From positions 1 to 64,000 of the forward strand of contig DATGHC010000060.1 in the NCBI GenBank assembly GCA_035308165.1: a stretch of DNA of 64,000 nucleotides, in the 5' to 3' direction. Source of the DNA: DASTCZ01 sp035308165 (GTDB lineage Bacteria > Acidobacteriota > Terriglobia > Acidiferrales > UBA7541). Within the stretch, counting starts at the first letter, position 1, and every line of letters starts with the position of its first letter. Made by a program: the position numbers and the translations under genes. Shown here one piece after another: positions 17,082 through 26,059 of this stretch. The notes beneath the pieces are model-generated. The model was given only the letters and a program-made list of their open reading frames with translations. It had not been told where the DNA came from and did no database searches.

Positions 17082-18008
17082 CTGGACGATTCTGAGAATT
17101 ACGCGATTCAAACGCAAGACTTGCGCAAGGTGTATGCCAACAAGGTTGCAGTGCGCAATCTTTCGCTGAACGTGCGCCGCGGAAAAATATTTGGTTTTCT
17201 GGGCCCGAACGGAGCGGGGAAGAGCACTTCGATCAAGATGCTGCTGGGGCTGGTGAAGCCGAGCGCTGGGCAGGCGTTTGTCCTGGGGGCGCCTTCAAGC
17301 GATGTAGAAGTACGTCGAAAGATTGGATTTCTGCCCGAGGATTTCCGATTTTATGAATGGCTGACGGCTGCGGAACTGTTGAAGCTCCATGGGCGATTGT
17401 GCAGCGTGCCCGCAAAAAGATTGCGAGACAGGATTCCGGTGCTACTCGACCTCGTGGGGCTAACGCCGCACCGCGACAAGAGGCTGAGTGATTTCTCCAA
17501 GGGCATGCTCCAGCGGGCCGGATTGGCGCAGGCACTCATCCACGAGCCGGAATTGATTTTTCTGGACGAACCCACTTCGGGGCTTGACCCCATGGGGCGG
17601 CGGCTGGTGCGCGATATTATCCGCAGTCAACGGGACCGAGGGGCAACCGTGTTCCTCAATTCTCATCTGCTGAGCGAGGTGGAGATAACGTGTGACCATG
17701 TGGCGTTTATTAAGGATGGTGAAGTGATTGCCACGCGGGATTTGCAGGCCATGACGGACGGGGAAATCCGGGTTTCGGTGCGGGCGCGAAAGTTGTCCAT
17801 GAAAATTGTGGCGGGGATAACGAGCTGGTGCACCTCAACAAACTTGGAGGGGGAACAGTTGACGCTGACGACGAACTCAGCGGACCGGCTGCCAGATTTG
17901 TTGCGGCACCTGGTTTTGGCGGGCGCGGATGTTTATGAATTCACGCCGGAGAAACTCTCGTTGGAGGATATGTTCGTGCGGATTATGGGCGAGGATCAGG
18001 GGTTGTGA
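17082..18008 (+). CDS. ABC transporter ATP-binding protein
   Basis: Cytoplasmic ATPase of an ABC-2 type exporter. Walker A GPNGAGKST, Q-loop region GFLPEDFRFYEWLT, signature-like SDFSKGMLQR and Walker B LIFLDEPTSGLDP are present; the signature reads FSKGM rather than LSGGQ, as is common in this subgroup. The domain would normally begin a few residues before QTQDLRKVY, which points to a CTG start at 17082 with GGAGAG at 17072-17077; a TTG at 17121 is the conservative alternative and loses conserved N-terminal residues. The gene ends in a TGATG overlap with the permease. Substrate unknown. Confidence 0.88.
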   Translation: MDDSENYAIQTQDLRKVYANKVAVRNLSLNVRRGKIFGFLGPNGAGKSTSIKMLLGLVKPSAGQAFVLGAPSSDVEVRRKIGFLPEDFRFYEWLTAAELLKLHGRLCSVPAKRLRDRIPVLLDLVGLTPHRDKRLSDFSKGMLQRAGLAQALIHEPELIFLDEPTSGLDPMGRRLVRDIIRSQRDRGATVFLNSHLLSEVEITCDHVAFIKDGEVIATRDLQAMTDGEIRVSVRARKLSMKIVAGITSWCTSTNLEGEQLTLTTNSADRLPDLLRHLVLAGADVYEFTPEKLSLEDMFVRIMGEDQGL

Positions 18009-18838
18009 TGGGCCTCTGGATCATGGCTGGAATCACATTTCGCGAGGCGGCGCGGAGAAAAATCCTATGGACCGCGCTGATCGCCGGGGCCGGATTTCTG
18101 GGCGTGTACGGCCTGGGGTTGCGCATGCAGATTGCGGAGTTTAATGGCCGCAACGTCGCGCCATTCCTGCGCTATCAGATCCTGAGCAGCATGATGATGA
18201 TTGGGCTTTACACCGTGGATTTACTCGCGGTGGTGATGACCATCCTGACCTCCATCGATACGATTTCCGGAGAAATCACATCGGGCACGATTCATGCGAT
18301 TGCCATGAAGCCGATTAGCCGCTGGCAAATACTGATGGGGAAGTGGACAGGGTTCGCGGGAATGATCGCGGGCTACGTGATCATTATGTTCGGCGGGACA
18401 ATTGCTGTCGGTTACTGGCTGGGCGGGGTGGCGCCACAGAATCCGATTCGTGGCGGGTTGTTTGTATTGCTGGAATGTCTGCTAGCACTGACGGTGACGC
18501 TTATGTTCGGCACCTGGTTTTCCACGCTGACGAATGGAGTGATTGTGCTGGGTCTGCACGGGCTGGCTTTCATGGGCGGGTGGATGGAGCAAATGAGCGG
18601 ATTCACGCAGAGCACGAAGCTGGTAATGGTGGGTGTGATTTCGAGTTTGATAATGCCGAGCGAGTCGGTGTGGAGGCGAGCGGCCTATGAAATGCAATCG
18701 CCGCTGGCAGGATCGCTGCAGTTCACGCCCTTTGCGGATGTGTCGGTGCCGAGCATGACCATGATTGGATACACGTGCGTTTACCTGATCGTTGCCATGG
18801 CCATCGCGATTTATCATTTCCACTCGCGGGACCTGTAG
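18008..18838 (+). CDS. ABC-2 type transporter permease
   Basis: A 276-aa membrane protein with about six hydrophobic spans (for example ILWTALIAGAGFLGVYGLGL, TVDLLAVVMTILT, FAGMIAGYVIIMFGGTIAVG and a last one near VYLIVAMAIAIYHF). The motif SGTIHAIAMKPISRWQILMGKW matches the coupling loop of the ABC-2 permease family. The ATG at 18008 overlaps the ATPase stop codon; a GTG one codon earlier is also possible. It pairs with the ATPase and probably with the membrane-anchored protein upstream. The substrate cannot be deduced. Confidence 0.88.
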   Translation: MGLWIMAGITFREAARRKILWTALIAGAGFLGVYGLGLRMQIAEFNGRNVAPFLRYQILSSMMMIGLYTVDLLAVVMTILTSIDTISGEITSGTIHAIAMKPISRWQILMGKWTGFAGMIAGYVIIMFGGTIAVGYWLGGVAPQNPIRGGLFVLLECLLALTVTLMFGTWFSTLTNGVIVLGLHGLAFMGGWMEQMSGFTQSTKLVMVGVISSLIMPSESVWRRAAYEMQSPLAGSLQFTPFADVSVPSMTMIGYTCVYLIVAMAIAIYHFHSRDL

Positions 18839-18968
18839 AAAACAGTTTTCAATTGCAGAAGACCTTGCGGCGATTCCCTTAGAAAGTGCGCGGGCAGCGG
18901 CCAGCCGGAAGGTTTGTGTCAATTCTGATAGAATCGGCGCTTTAGCGGCACACGAGGTGCTTTTCAAA

Positions 18969-19958
18969 ATGCCTTCTGAAGCATTTGCATCCGCGCGGAT
19001 TGAGCCGCGACACGATTGGACGCTCGCTGAAATAGCTGAGATTTATGCATTGCCGCTGCCCGAATTGACGTTTCGCGCCCAGCAAGTTCATCGCGCATTT
19101 CATGCGCCGGACAGGGTGCAGACTTGCCGGTTGCTTTCAATTAAAACGGGAGGCTGCCCGGAAGATTGCGGATATTGCCCGCAGAGCGCGCACTATTCCA
19201 CTGGACTAGAACGCGAATCCTTGATGAATCCCGACACCGTGATTGCCGCGGCGCAGAAGGCACGCGCGGAGGGGGTGACGCGTTTCTGCCTTGGTGCGGC
19301 CTGGCGGGAAGCGCCCGAAGGGCGCGAATTTGAGCAAGTGCTGGAGATGGTTTCGGGGATTGCGGCCGTGGGGCTGGAAGTCTGCTGCACGCTGGGGATG
19401 TTGAGCGAGGATCAGGCGCGGCGACTGGGCCAAGCGGGGCTCACCGCCTACAACCATAATTTGGATACTTCACCGGAATTCTATGGTCAGATTATTACCA
19501 CGCGCGTTTACGATGATCGGCTGCGCACACTGCATGCGGTGCGCAAAGCGGGGATAACGGTTTGCTGCGGCGGAATTGTCGGCATGGGGGAATCGGAGCG
19601 CGACCGGCTGGGATTGCTGCATCAGCTGGCAATTCTGAATCCGCATCCGGAGAGTGTGCCCATAAATATGCTGGTGCGCGTGGAGGGCACTCCCCTGGCG
19701 GAGCAGCCGGCGCTTGACCCGCTGGTGCTGGTGCGAATGATGGCCACAGCGCGGATACTGATGCCGCGCTCGATGGTGCGGCTTGCGGCCGGGCGGCAAC
19801 AACTGTCGCGCGAGGCCGTGGTGCTCTGCTTTATGGCGGGAGCGAATTCGATTTTTGTAGGGGAGCGGCTGCTGACCACTCCCAATCCCGGGCCGGATGA
19901 GGACGCTCAGTTGCTGGGAGAACTCGGCATGCGGCCAATGGAATCCCATGTCGAATGA
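18969..19958 (+). CDS. bioB: biotin synthase
   Basis: Radical SAM enzyme inserting sulfur into dethiobiotin, the last step of biotin synthesis. The [4Fe-4S] motif CxxxCxxC is C63-C67-C70 in GGCPEDCGYCPQSAHY; [2Fe-2S] cysteines lie in EVCCTLG and TVCCGGIVGMGE, and NMLVRVEGTPL and the ANSIFVGERLLTT segment are family hallmarks. The ATG at 18969 (MPSEAF) is preferred over a frame open from 18792, which overlaps the permease gene and reads as non-homologous; GAGG at 18953-18956 may be the ribosome site. First gene of the operon; the stop overlaps bioF by 11 nt. Confidence 0.97.
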   Translation: MPSEAFASARIEPRHDWTLAEIAEIYALPLPELTFRAQQVHRAFHAPDRVQTCRLLSIKTGGCPEDCGYCPQSAHYSTGLERESLMNPDTVIAAAQKARAEGVTRFCLGAAWREAPEGREFEQVLEMVSGIAAVGLEVCCTLGMLSEDQARRLGQAGLTAYNHNLDTSPEFYGQIITTRVYDDRLRTLHAVRKAGITVCCGGIVGMGESERDRLGLLHQLAILNPHPESVPINMLVRVEGTPLAEQPALDPLVLVRMMATARILMPRSMVRLAAGRQQLSREAVVLCFMAGANSIFVGERLLTTPNPGPDEDAQLLGELGMRPMESHVE

Positions 19959-21153
19959 AGGTCATCGCAGAAAATCTACTCCATTGAATCAGGCTCTCGA
20001 AGCTGAGTTGGGCGAGCTTGAGGACCTCGACGAACTGCGCTCTCTAGAAGTTCCCACCGGTATCAATCTCTGCTCGAATGATTATCTCGGGCTTTCGACG
20101 CATCCCGCGCTGAAGCAGGCGGTGGTAGAAGGTGTGTCGCGCGCTGAACGCATGGGGTCAACGGGATCGAGGTTGCTTGCGGGGCACGCCCGCGAATGGA
20201 ATGAGCTGGAGGAGGAGTTTGCGGCGTTTGCGGGGACCGAGGCCGCGCTTTTCTTCACTTCGGGTTATGCGGCGAACATTGGCCTGCTGACTTCCATTCT
20301 CGGGCGAGGCGACACAGTTTTTTCGGACGCGTCAAACCACGCAAGTTTGATTGATGGCATGAGGCTATCGGGTGCGGAGAAAATCGTGTACGCCCATGGC
20401 CGTCTAGACGCCCTTGAACTGGCGCTGCACGACCGAGTGAGCCAGCCCGGGAGAAAAATAGTAGTTACTGAAAGCGTGTTTGGGATGGAGGGGGATTTAG
20501 CGCCGCTTGCAGAGATTAATGTTCTGGCGAAGCGTTATGGGGCGGAGATGGTGGTGGATGAAGCGCATGCCACGGGCGTGTTTGGCCCCGAGGGGCGCGG
20601 GCGCGTTGCTGAGCTTGATTTGGAGGATGAAGTTTTTGCCGTGGTGCACACTTGCGGGAAGGCGTTGGCGAGCGCCGGCGCATTTGTTTGTGGGAGCGCC
20701 ACGCTGAAAAACTACTTAATCAATCGGGCGCGGACATTCTTGTTTACGACGGCACTTCCGCCCTATTTTGCGGCGCAAGTGCGCACCGCACTGAAGTTGG
20801 CGCGCGCAGCGGATGAGGAACGCGCCCGGCTGGCAAAGATTTCCGAGCGGCTGCGCAACGAATTGCAGATGATGGGGTGGGATATTGGCGCGAGCGCATC
20901 ACAGATTATTCCGGTGATGCTGGGAGAGAATGTGGAGGCAGTCCGTGTTGCCTGGGAGCTCGAGCGGAATGGATTCGCGGTGCGCGCCATTCGGCCGCCC
21001 ACGGTGCCCACGGGCACTGCCCGATTGCGCCTGTCGCTGACCAGCAAGTTGACGGAGGCGGAGATTGTGAAACTGGCGAGGGTGATGACTATTCTTCGGC
21101 AAGACGCCGGGGAAGAAGTCGGCCGCCGCACGGCATCCGCAAGTCAGATTTGA
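19948..21153 (+). CDS. bioF: 8-amino-7-oxononanoate synthase
   Basis: Alpha-oxoamine synthase condensing pimeloyl-thioester with alanine, releasing CO2, to give 8-amino-7-oxononanoate. Fold-type I PLP enzyme: internal aldimine lysine K238 in HTCGKALASAGAFV, D204 in VDEAHATG stacking with PLP, and LCSNDYLGLS near residue 41. The ATG at 19948 (MSNEGH) overlaps bioB, indicating coupled translation. The C-terminal RPPTVPTGTARLRLSLTS is normal for BioF. 401 residues, full length. Confidence 0.96.
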   Translation: MSNEGHRRKSTPLNQALEAELGELEDLDELRSLEVPTGINLCSNDYLGLSTHPALKQAVVEGVSRAERMGSTGSRLLAGHAREWNELEEEFAAFAGTEAALFFTSGYAANIGLLTSILGRGDTVFSDASNHASLIDGMRLSGAEKIVYAHGRLDALELALHDRVSQPGRKIVVTESVFGMEGDLAPLAEINVLAKRYGAEMVVDEAHATGVFGPEGRGRVAELDLEDEVFAVVHTCGKALASAGAFVCGSATLKNYLINRARTFLFTTALPPYFAAQVRTALKLARAADEERARLAKISERLRNELQMMGWDIGASASQIIPVMLGENVEAVRVAWELERNGFAVRAIRPPTVPTGTARLRLSLTSKLTEAEIVKLARVMTILRQDAGEEVGRRTASASQI

Positions 21154-21189
21154 AGAAATGCCAAACTTGAGAATAACTTGAGCAATCTG

Positions 21190-21849
21190 ATGGCAAGACA
21201 ATTCTTTGTTACCGGGACGGACACAGGGGTTGGCAAGACCATGCTCTCGGCGCTGCTTTGCGCGGCGCTCGACGCCTACTACTGGAAGCCAATTCAAACC
21301 GGAACCGAGCAAGACTCGGACAGCCGCACGGTTGCGGAGATTGCGGAATTGCCGCCGCAGCGAATAATTCCCGAGGCCTATCAATTCGCTCCCGCGGTGT
21401 CGCCGCACCTGGCGTCCCGTTTGGCTGGAAACCGCATCGAGCTCTCGAAGATTCAATTGCCGGCGGCGGCGCGAAATTCGACGCTGATTGTTGAAGGCGC
21501 TGGTGGAGTGATGGTGCCCATCAATGAGCGTGAGTTGATGGTGGACTTGATGCGGCATCTTGCGCTGCCTGTGTTGCTTGCCGCACGAAGTTCGCTGGGG
21601 ACGATCAATCACACGCTGCTTTCACTGGCGGCGCTCCGCGCCGGCGGCGTGAAAGTTGCAGGAGTGGTGATGATTGGCAAGCTCAATGCGGAAAACCTTG
21701 AGGCCATCGACCACTATGGCGAAGTCCGTGTCCTCGGAGAGATTCCCTGGATGGCGCAATTAAATCGGGCTTCCTTGCTGGAAATTTTCGCCACGCGGTT
21801 TGACCGGGGGTTCTTTGTGCCCGTGGCGAAGCGGGCGGCGGGATCGTGA
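21190..21849 (+). CDS. bioD: dethiobiotin synthetase
   Basis: ATP-dependent carboxylation and ring closure of 7,8-diaminononanoate to dethiobiotin. The P-loop GTDTGVGKT is at residues 8-16 from the ATG at 21190 (MARQFFVTG), YYWKPIQTG follows, and VEGAGGVMVP is the conserved second-substrate loop. A TTG at 21178 four codons earlier is a possible alternative start. The stop TGA overlaps the GTG start of bioA. 219 residues, slightly short but complete for the family. Confidence 0.95.
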   Translation: MARQFFVTGTDTGVGKTMLSALLCAALDAYYWKPIQTGTEQDSDSRTVAEIAELPPQRIIPEAYQFAPAVSPHLASRLAGNRIELSKIQLPAAARNSTLIVEGAGGVMVPINERELMVDLMRHLALPVLLAARSSLGTINHTLLSLAALRAGGVKVAGVVMIGKLNAENLEAIDHYGEVRVLGEIPWMAQLNRASLLEIFATRFDRGFFVPVAKRAAGS

Positions 21850-23180
21850 GTGGCGCTGTATCGAAGACTGGGCGTGCACCTCTTCAGGTAGATTCGCTTC
21901 AGGTCTGGCATCCCTTCACTCGTCCGGCCGAAATGCAGGAGCTGCCGCGAATTGTGCGTGGCGAAGGCGCATGGCTCATCACGGAAGATGGCAGGCGCAT
22001 ATTGGATGGAATTTCATCGTGGTGGGTAAATTTGCACGGGCATGCGCATCCGCGGATTGCGGGGGCGATTGGCCGGCAGGCGGCGCGACTCGAACATGTA
22101 TTGTTGGCTGGGTTCACGCATGAACCTGTAGAGCGGCTTGCGGAGGAATTGCGACGCGTGGCGCCCGCACCACTCGAGCATATCTTTTTTTCGGATGATG
22201 GTTCCACGGCGGTTGAAGTTGCTCTGAAAATGGCGGTGCAGTTCTGGCGGAATTCAGGGCAGCCCGCGAAGACAGAAATTGTCGCGCTGGAGCACGGGTA
22301 CCACGGCGACACAGCGGGCGCAATGTCGGTGAGTGACGATTCTCTTTTCACCGCAGCGTTCGCGGCGATGCGGTTTCCGGTGCGGCGCGCGCACTCGGCG
22401 TATTGCTACCGATGTCCCGTTGGGCTGAAGCGCGAGACTTGCCACATCGAGTGCGGCGATTCGCTGGAGAGAATTCTTCAGGAGCGCGGCGGACAAACTG
22501 CTGCAATCATTGTGGAGCCGCTGCTACAGGGCGCGGGTGGAATGATTGTCCATCCCGTGGAGTATCTGCAGCGCCTCCGCGCGCTGGCGACGAAATACAA
22601 TGTGCTGCTGATTGCTGACGAAGTGCTCACCGGATTTGGGAGATGCGGGCGGATGTTCGCCACCGAACTGGCCGGGGTTGCGCCCGATCTAATGTGTCTA
22701 TCGAAGGGGCTAACGGGCGGGTTTCTTCCCATGGGCGCGACACTCGCCACACACGACGTTTATGAATCCTTCTCCGGACCTGAGCCCGAGCGCGCGTTCT
22801 GGCACGGGCACTCCTACACTGGGAATCCGATTTCCTGCGCGGCGGCGGTGGCAAACCTGGAGATATTTCGCACCGAGCCGGTGTTTGAGCTGATCGCCGC
22901 AATCGCGGCGATTCATTCCGAGCGGCTGCCCGCGGTTGCGCGACACCCGGGGGTGGGCGATGTGCGCAGCATCGGGACCGTGGCGGCGATTGAGCTGCGT
23001 GCAGACGACGCTGGGTATCTTTCCTCGTTACGGCCGAAATTGTACCGGTTCTTTTTGGAGCGCGAAGTATTGTTGCGACCGCTTGGGAATGTCATTTACA
23101 TATTGCCGCCTTATTGCATCGAGCCGAGAGACCTTAATCATATTTATGACGTAATCGAAGAAGGAATTAGACCTCAATAA
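21846..23180 (+). CDS. bioA: adenosylmethionine-8-amino-7-oxononanoate aminotransferase
   Basis: Class III PLP aminotransferase converting 8-amino-7-oxononanoate to 7,8-diaminononanoate with SAM as amino donor. SSWWVNLHGH near residue 58 contains the tryptophan pair typical of BioA; D258 (LIADEVLTGFGRCG) and PLP lysine K287 (CLSKGLTGG) are intact. Residues 187-203 hold four cysteines (YCYRCP and ETCHIEC), a possible metal or disulfide insertion. GTG start overlapping bioD (GTGA). This completes bioBFDA; no bioC/bioH or birA lies in the window, so pimeloyl supply and regulation are elsewhere. Confidence 0.96.
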   Translation: MSGAVSKTGRAPLQVDSLQVWHPFTRPAEMQELPRIVRGEGAWLITEDGRRILDGISSWWVNLHGHAHPRIAGAIGRQAARLEHVLLAGFTHEPVERLAEELRRVAPAPLEHIFFSDDGSTAVEVALKMAVQFWRNSGQPAKTEIVALEHGYHGDTAGAMSVSDDSLFTAAFAAMRFPVRRAHSAYCYRCPVGLKRETCHIECGDSLERILQERGGQTAAIIVEPLLQGAGGMIVHPVEYLQRLRALATKYNVLLIADEVLTGFGRCGRMFATELAGVAPDLMCLSKGLTGGFLPMGATLATHDVYESFSGPEPERAFWHGHSYTGNPISCAAAVANLEIFRTEPVFELIAAIAAIHSERLPAVARHPGVGDVRSIGTVAAIELRADDAGYLSSLRPKLYRFFLEREVLLRPLGNVIYILPPYCIEPRDLNHIYDVIEEGIRPQ

Positions 23181-23345
23181 ATATTTCCTAAACTATATTA
23201 GGATGTATCCGCCGCAGGGTGCACGCCGCAGATACTTCGCGGAGTGTTCGCTTCCCAATTGACCGAAACAATCGGGGCAATCGTATAAACACCCGTAACC
23301 TGATGCTACAATTCCGCGTCGAGTTTGTGCCCTCGACAAACGCCC

Positions 23346-23948
23346 ATGGATTCCTTTGGATTTCCGGTCTGGCTTCAAGCCACCATTTCCGCGGCGGGCG
23401 GGCTTGGTCTGTTCGTCGTTGCGTTCCTCGATTCGGTGGCCGTGCCGCTGCCGTCCGTCAGCGATTTGTTGCTGATTGATCTTTCCATCAAATCGCCGTT
23501 GCGTATGCCGTATTACGCATTGATGACGACCATTGGCTCGGTGATCGGTTGCCTGGTGCTGTATTTCGTGGCCAGAAAGGGCGGTGAAGCATATTTTCGC
23601 AAGCACGGCGGCGCGCGTGCCGAACGCATCCATAAGTGGGTTGCCCGGAACGGATTTCTCACCATGCTTATCGGCGCACTCGCTCCACCGCCCACGCCGT
23701 TTAAGGGAATCGTGATTGCCGCCGGAGCGCTGGAAATGCCGCTGCGCACATTTACAATTGCATTAATCCTTGCGCGCTTGATCCGGTTTTTTGGGGAAGG
23801 ATATCTCGCAATCCGGTATGGCGATCAGGCCACGCACATTCTGCTTGCTCACAAAGTCCTGGTAAGCGTGACCACCATCGGAGCGATTGTGGTGTTTTAT
23901 GGCGCCGCACGTTTGATCTTGCGGCCGGCGAAGAAAGTCGCACAATAG
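23346..23948 (+). CDS. VTT-domain (DedA/SNARE-associated type) membrane protein
   Basis: A 200-aa integral membrane protein of the VTT/DedA/YqaA type, a group linked to membrane lipid translocation. The pattern FLDSVAVPLPSVSDLLLI, then GSVIGCLVLYFVARKGG and APPPTPFKGIVIAAG, with a further span near the C-terminus, matches the reentrant-loop layout. The ATG at 23346 (MDSFGF) is chosen; an upstream TTG at 23325 adds seven residues. It lies about 165 bp after bioA and may be transcribed separately. Confidence 0.85.
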   Translation: MDSFGFPVWLQATISAAGGLGLFVVAFLDSVAVPLPSVSDLLLIDLSIKSPLRMPYYALMTTIGSVIGCLVLYFVARKGGEAYFRKHGGARAERIHKWVARNGFLTMLIGALAPPPTPFKGIVIAAGALEMPLRTFTIALILARLIRFFGEGYLAIRYGDQATHILLAHKVLVSVTTIGAIVVFYGAARLILRPAKKVAQ

Positions 23949-23975
23949 ACCCTCTAGCACGGCAAAGCAGGCTAT

Positions 23976-24980
23976 TCAGCGCTCGAAAAGGTCCCCAAGT
24001 CTCAATTCTTCGCGGATCACCCGAGCCTGCGAATCCAAGTCAATCACGGCGGCCATGGACCGGCCGGGCGGCGAAACTATCTCAAAGCGCATATCGGTGA
24101 TTTCAACATGGAAGCCGCGATCGTTGTTGGCGACGGTTGCGCGGGGAAACCGCGCGAAGCTCATGAAAAGCCGTGCAGTTTGCGTGGCCCGCGCGGCATC
24201 GAGCGCGGCGGAAGGCTCGGGCTTAAAGAAATGTTTTGCAGCGAAGGGATCAAAAGCGCCGAAGACAAGCGGCACATCCACACGGAATAGAGCGGCATCG
24301 GTGATAATCACGCCCCCCCAATGAAAGGGGGAAGGCGAATCAGGGAATGCCCCCGCAACCACTGGAGCGGCGCCCTGATAGAGCCGCGAGTTCAGCAGGT
24401 CCATGGCGCGAGAGTGCAGCACAAAGCGGCCGCTGGCGTAAATCAGCACGATGGCAAGGGCCAGGATTGCCCCACTCGCTCCGCCTCTGGATTTCTGCCT
24501 GGCACCAATTTCTTCAGTCACCATCCGGAAGAGCATGGGCACCAATATTCCGGCAAGCAGGACCAAGAGCACCCACAAATCAAATTTCTGCAAGATGTCC
24601 ATGGCAATCCAATGATCGCTGAATGGCCATAAGAGCTTGACTCCATAGCTGTTCGTAAGGTCAAGTGCAACATGCAGGAGCGCACCGATCGTGCAAATGA
24701 TCAACGCGCGTGAGAATCGGATCAGTGAAGTGGGATGCTTGCGCCCGGCGAAGGTGAAACAAAGCGCGGTAACTATGGCGATGGCCGCGGTCCCAATAAG
24801 TGAATGCGTGAAGGTGCGATGGCCGATGAGGAAAGCGCGCGGCCCACTCAGAGCAGTAAGCCAATCAAGATCCGCCACGAGCCCGGAAACGATGAGCATC
24901 GGTGTCGCCCAGTTTGTTGTTCTGTTTAATCCGGCGCGGCTGGCGGCAATGGATGCGGCAATGTGGGTGAAAGGGTCCAC
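23976..24980 (-). CDS. YdjM-like membrane-bound metal-dependent hydrolase (DUF457)
   Basis: A 334-aa protein with the DUF457/YdjM pattern: MDPFTHIAASIAASRAG opening, LVADLDWLT, GHRTFTHSL and LHVALDLTNSYG, which supply the conserved His/Asp residues of this putative metal hydrolase. About five hydrophobic helices occupy residues 30-190; the C-terminal 140 residues are soluble. Activity in the family is predicted rather than proven. The gene ends 18 nt downstream of the lipid kinase start-side neighbour and the two are probably one transcription unit, hinting at a membrane lipid role. Confidence 0.85.
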   Translation of the reverse strand: MDPFTHIAASIAASRAGLNRTTNWATPMLIVSGLVADLDWLTALSGPRAFLIGHRTFTHSLIGTAAIAIVTALCFTFAGRKHPTSLIRFSRALIICTIGALLHVALDLTNSYGVKLLWPFSDHWIAMDILQKFDLWVLLVLLAGILVPMLFRMVTEEIGARQKSRGGASGAILALAIVLIYASGRFVLHSRAMDLLNSRLYQGAAPVVAGAFPDSPSPFHWGGVIITDAALFRVDVPLVFGAFDPFAAKHFFKPEPSAALDAARATQTARLFMSFARFPRATVANNDRGFHVEITDMRFEIVSPPGRSMAAVIDLDSQARVIREELRLGDLFER

Positions 24981-24998
24981 AATTACACGGAGCGAATC

Positions 24999-26006
24999 TC
25001 AGGTTGTTGAAAGCAATGCGTTCTGTTTTCGCAAACGAGTGGCAAGCTGTGCGCGGTGATGCCCAGGCACGACCAGAGTGAGAGCATCAGGAACGATGGT
25101 GAAATCCACCGGCAGAGGCACGCTAGGTTCGCCATCGAGTTGGGCGTAAACCGGGCCGGGCTCCAGCGATTCACAGCGGAACGCCGCGGTCTTCACAAAA
25201 TGGACATCCGGCTGGCGCCGCAACGCCCCGGTCCAGGTCGCCGGCAAATAAGTAAGGTAACGAAGAGCGTTTTGACTGGTGAAAATTGCCAGCTCAAATT
25301 CATCGCTGAAAAAATCAGCTCCCGTGGTGATGCGGAAGGGCCCGCCATAATGTTTGGTGCGGCCGATGACGACGAGCGTGCCGTCCACGGTCGTCTCGCC
25401 CGAGTTTTGGTGGGCGACCACGCGAAACTTGGGAAATTTGTAACGGAAGAGCTGGCGAAATCCCTCTAACCAGTAGGAGATGATGCCCGTTTTCAGCTTC
25501 AGTGCGGGGTCCAGAGCGTGAACGAGCGCGCCATCGGCGCCCGCCCCAGCTACGCAAATGAAATACCGGCGCTTGGCGGCTTCACCCGCCGGAGTCATTA
25601 ACCCCAGCGCGACGCGGACTGGGATACCGGTGGAAATCATGGCCGCGGCTTTTGGAATTCTCCAGGAAATACCAAGCTCTTTGGCAAGCACGTTGGCGGT
25701 TCCAGCGGGCAGCAGTGCCACAGGAACCTGACTCCCGGCCATACCATTCACCACTTCATTGAGGGTGCCATCGCCCCCGCAAACAATAATCATCTGGCTG
25801 CCTTCGGACACCGCGCGGGCAGCAATCTGGCCCGCTTCCCCGGGTGCAGCGGTGGGACGCAAGTCCGCCTCAATGCCAGCAGCGGCAAGCACGCGTCTGG
25901 CAGAGTCCAGATGCACGTGGCGGCGCCAGTGTCCCCCTCCCGCAAGCGGGTTAAAGATGATCGAGGCGGTCTTTATTCCTTCAAGCATATTGGCAACGCT
26001 GCGCAT
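24999..26006 (-). CDS. diacylglycerol/lipid kinase family protein
   Basis: YegS/BmrU-type lipid kinase, phosphorylating diacylglycerol or a related lipid with ATP at the membrane. The nucleotide motif IIVCGGDGTLNEVVNG is present, with LLPAGTANVLAKELG following and the GGGGHWRR-like Gly loop near the start (NPLAGGGHW). The ATG at 26006 is preferred; a TTG frame opens at 26030 and another ATG is at 25988. Its start region overlaps the predicted ligA promoter, so the two genes are divergent from a very short shared region. The gene after it on the minus strand encodes the YdjM-like hydrolase. Confidence 0.9.
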   Translation of the reverse strand: MRSVANMLEGIKTASIIFNPLAGGGHWRRHVHLDSARRVLAAAGIEADLRPTAAPGEAGQIAARAVSEGSQMIIVCGGDGTLNEVVNGMAGSQVPVALLPAGTANVLAKELGISWRIPKAAAMISTGIPVRVALGLMTPAGEAAKRRYFICVAGAGADGALVHALDPALKLKTGIISYWLEGFRQLFRYKFPKFRVVAHQNSGETTVDGTLVVIGRTKHYGGPFRITTGADFFSDEFELAIFTSQNALRYLTYLPATWTGALRRQPDVHFVKTAAFRCESLEPGPVYAQLDGEPSVPLPVDFTIVPDALTLVVPGHHRAQLATRLRKQNALLSTT

Positions 26007-26008
26007 TG

Positions 26009-26014
26009 TATAAT
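26009..26014 (+). promoter_or_regulatory. possible -10 element of the ligA promoter
   Basis: A perfect TATAAT lies 45 bp upstream of the ligA ATG. No good -35 hexamer sits 16-18 bp upstream (TTGGCA is 13 bp away), so the call is tentative. It would place the start of transcription near 26021. The site overlaps the start codon region of the divergent lipid kinase gene. Confidence 0.35.
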
Positions 26015-26059
26015 ACCCCGCCTTGAACAACGCTCGCTAATCTTGAGGCCTGTACGAGA

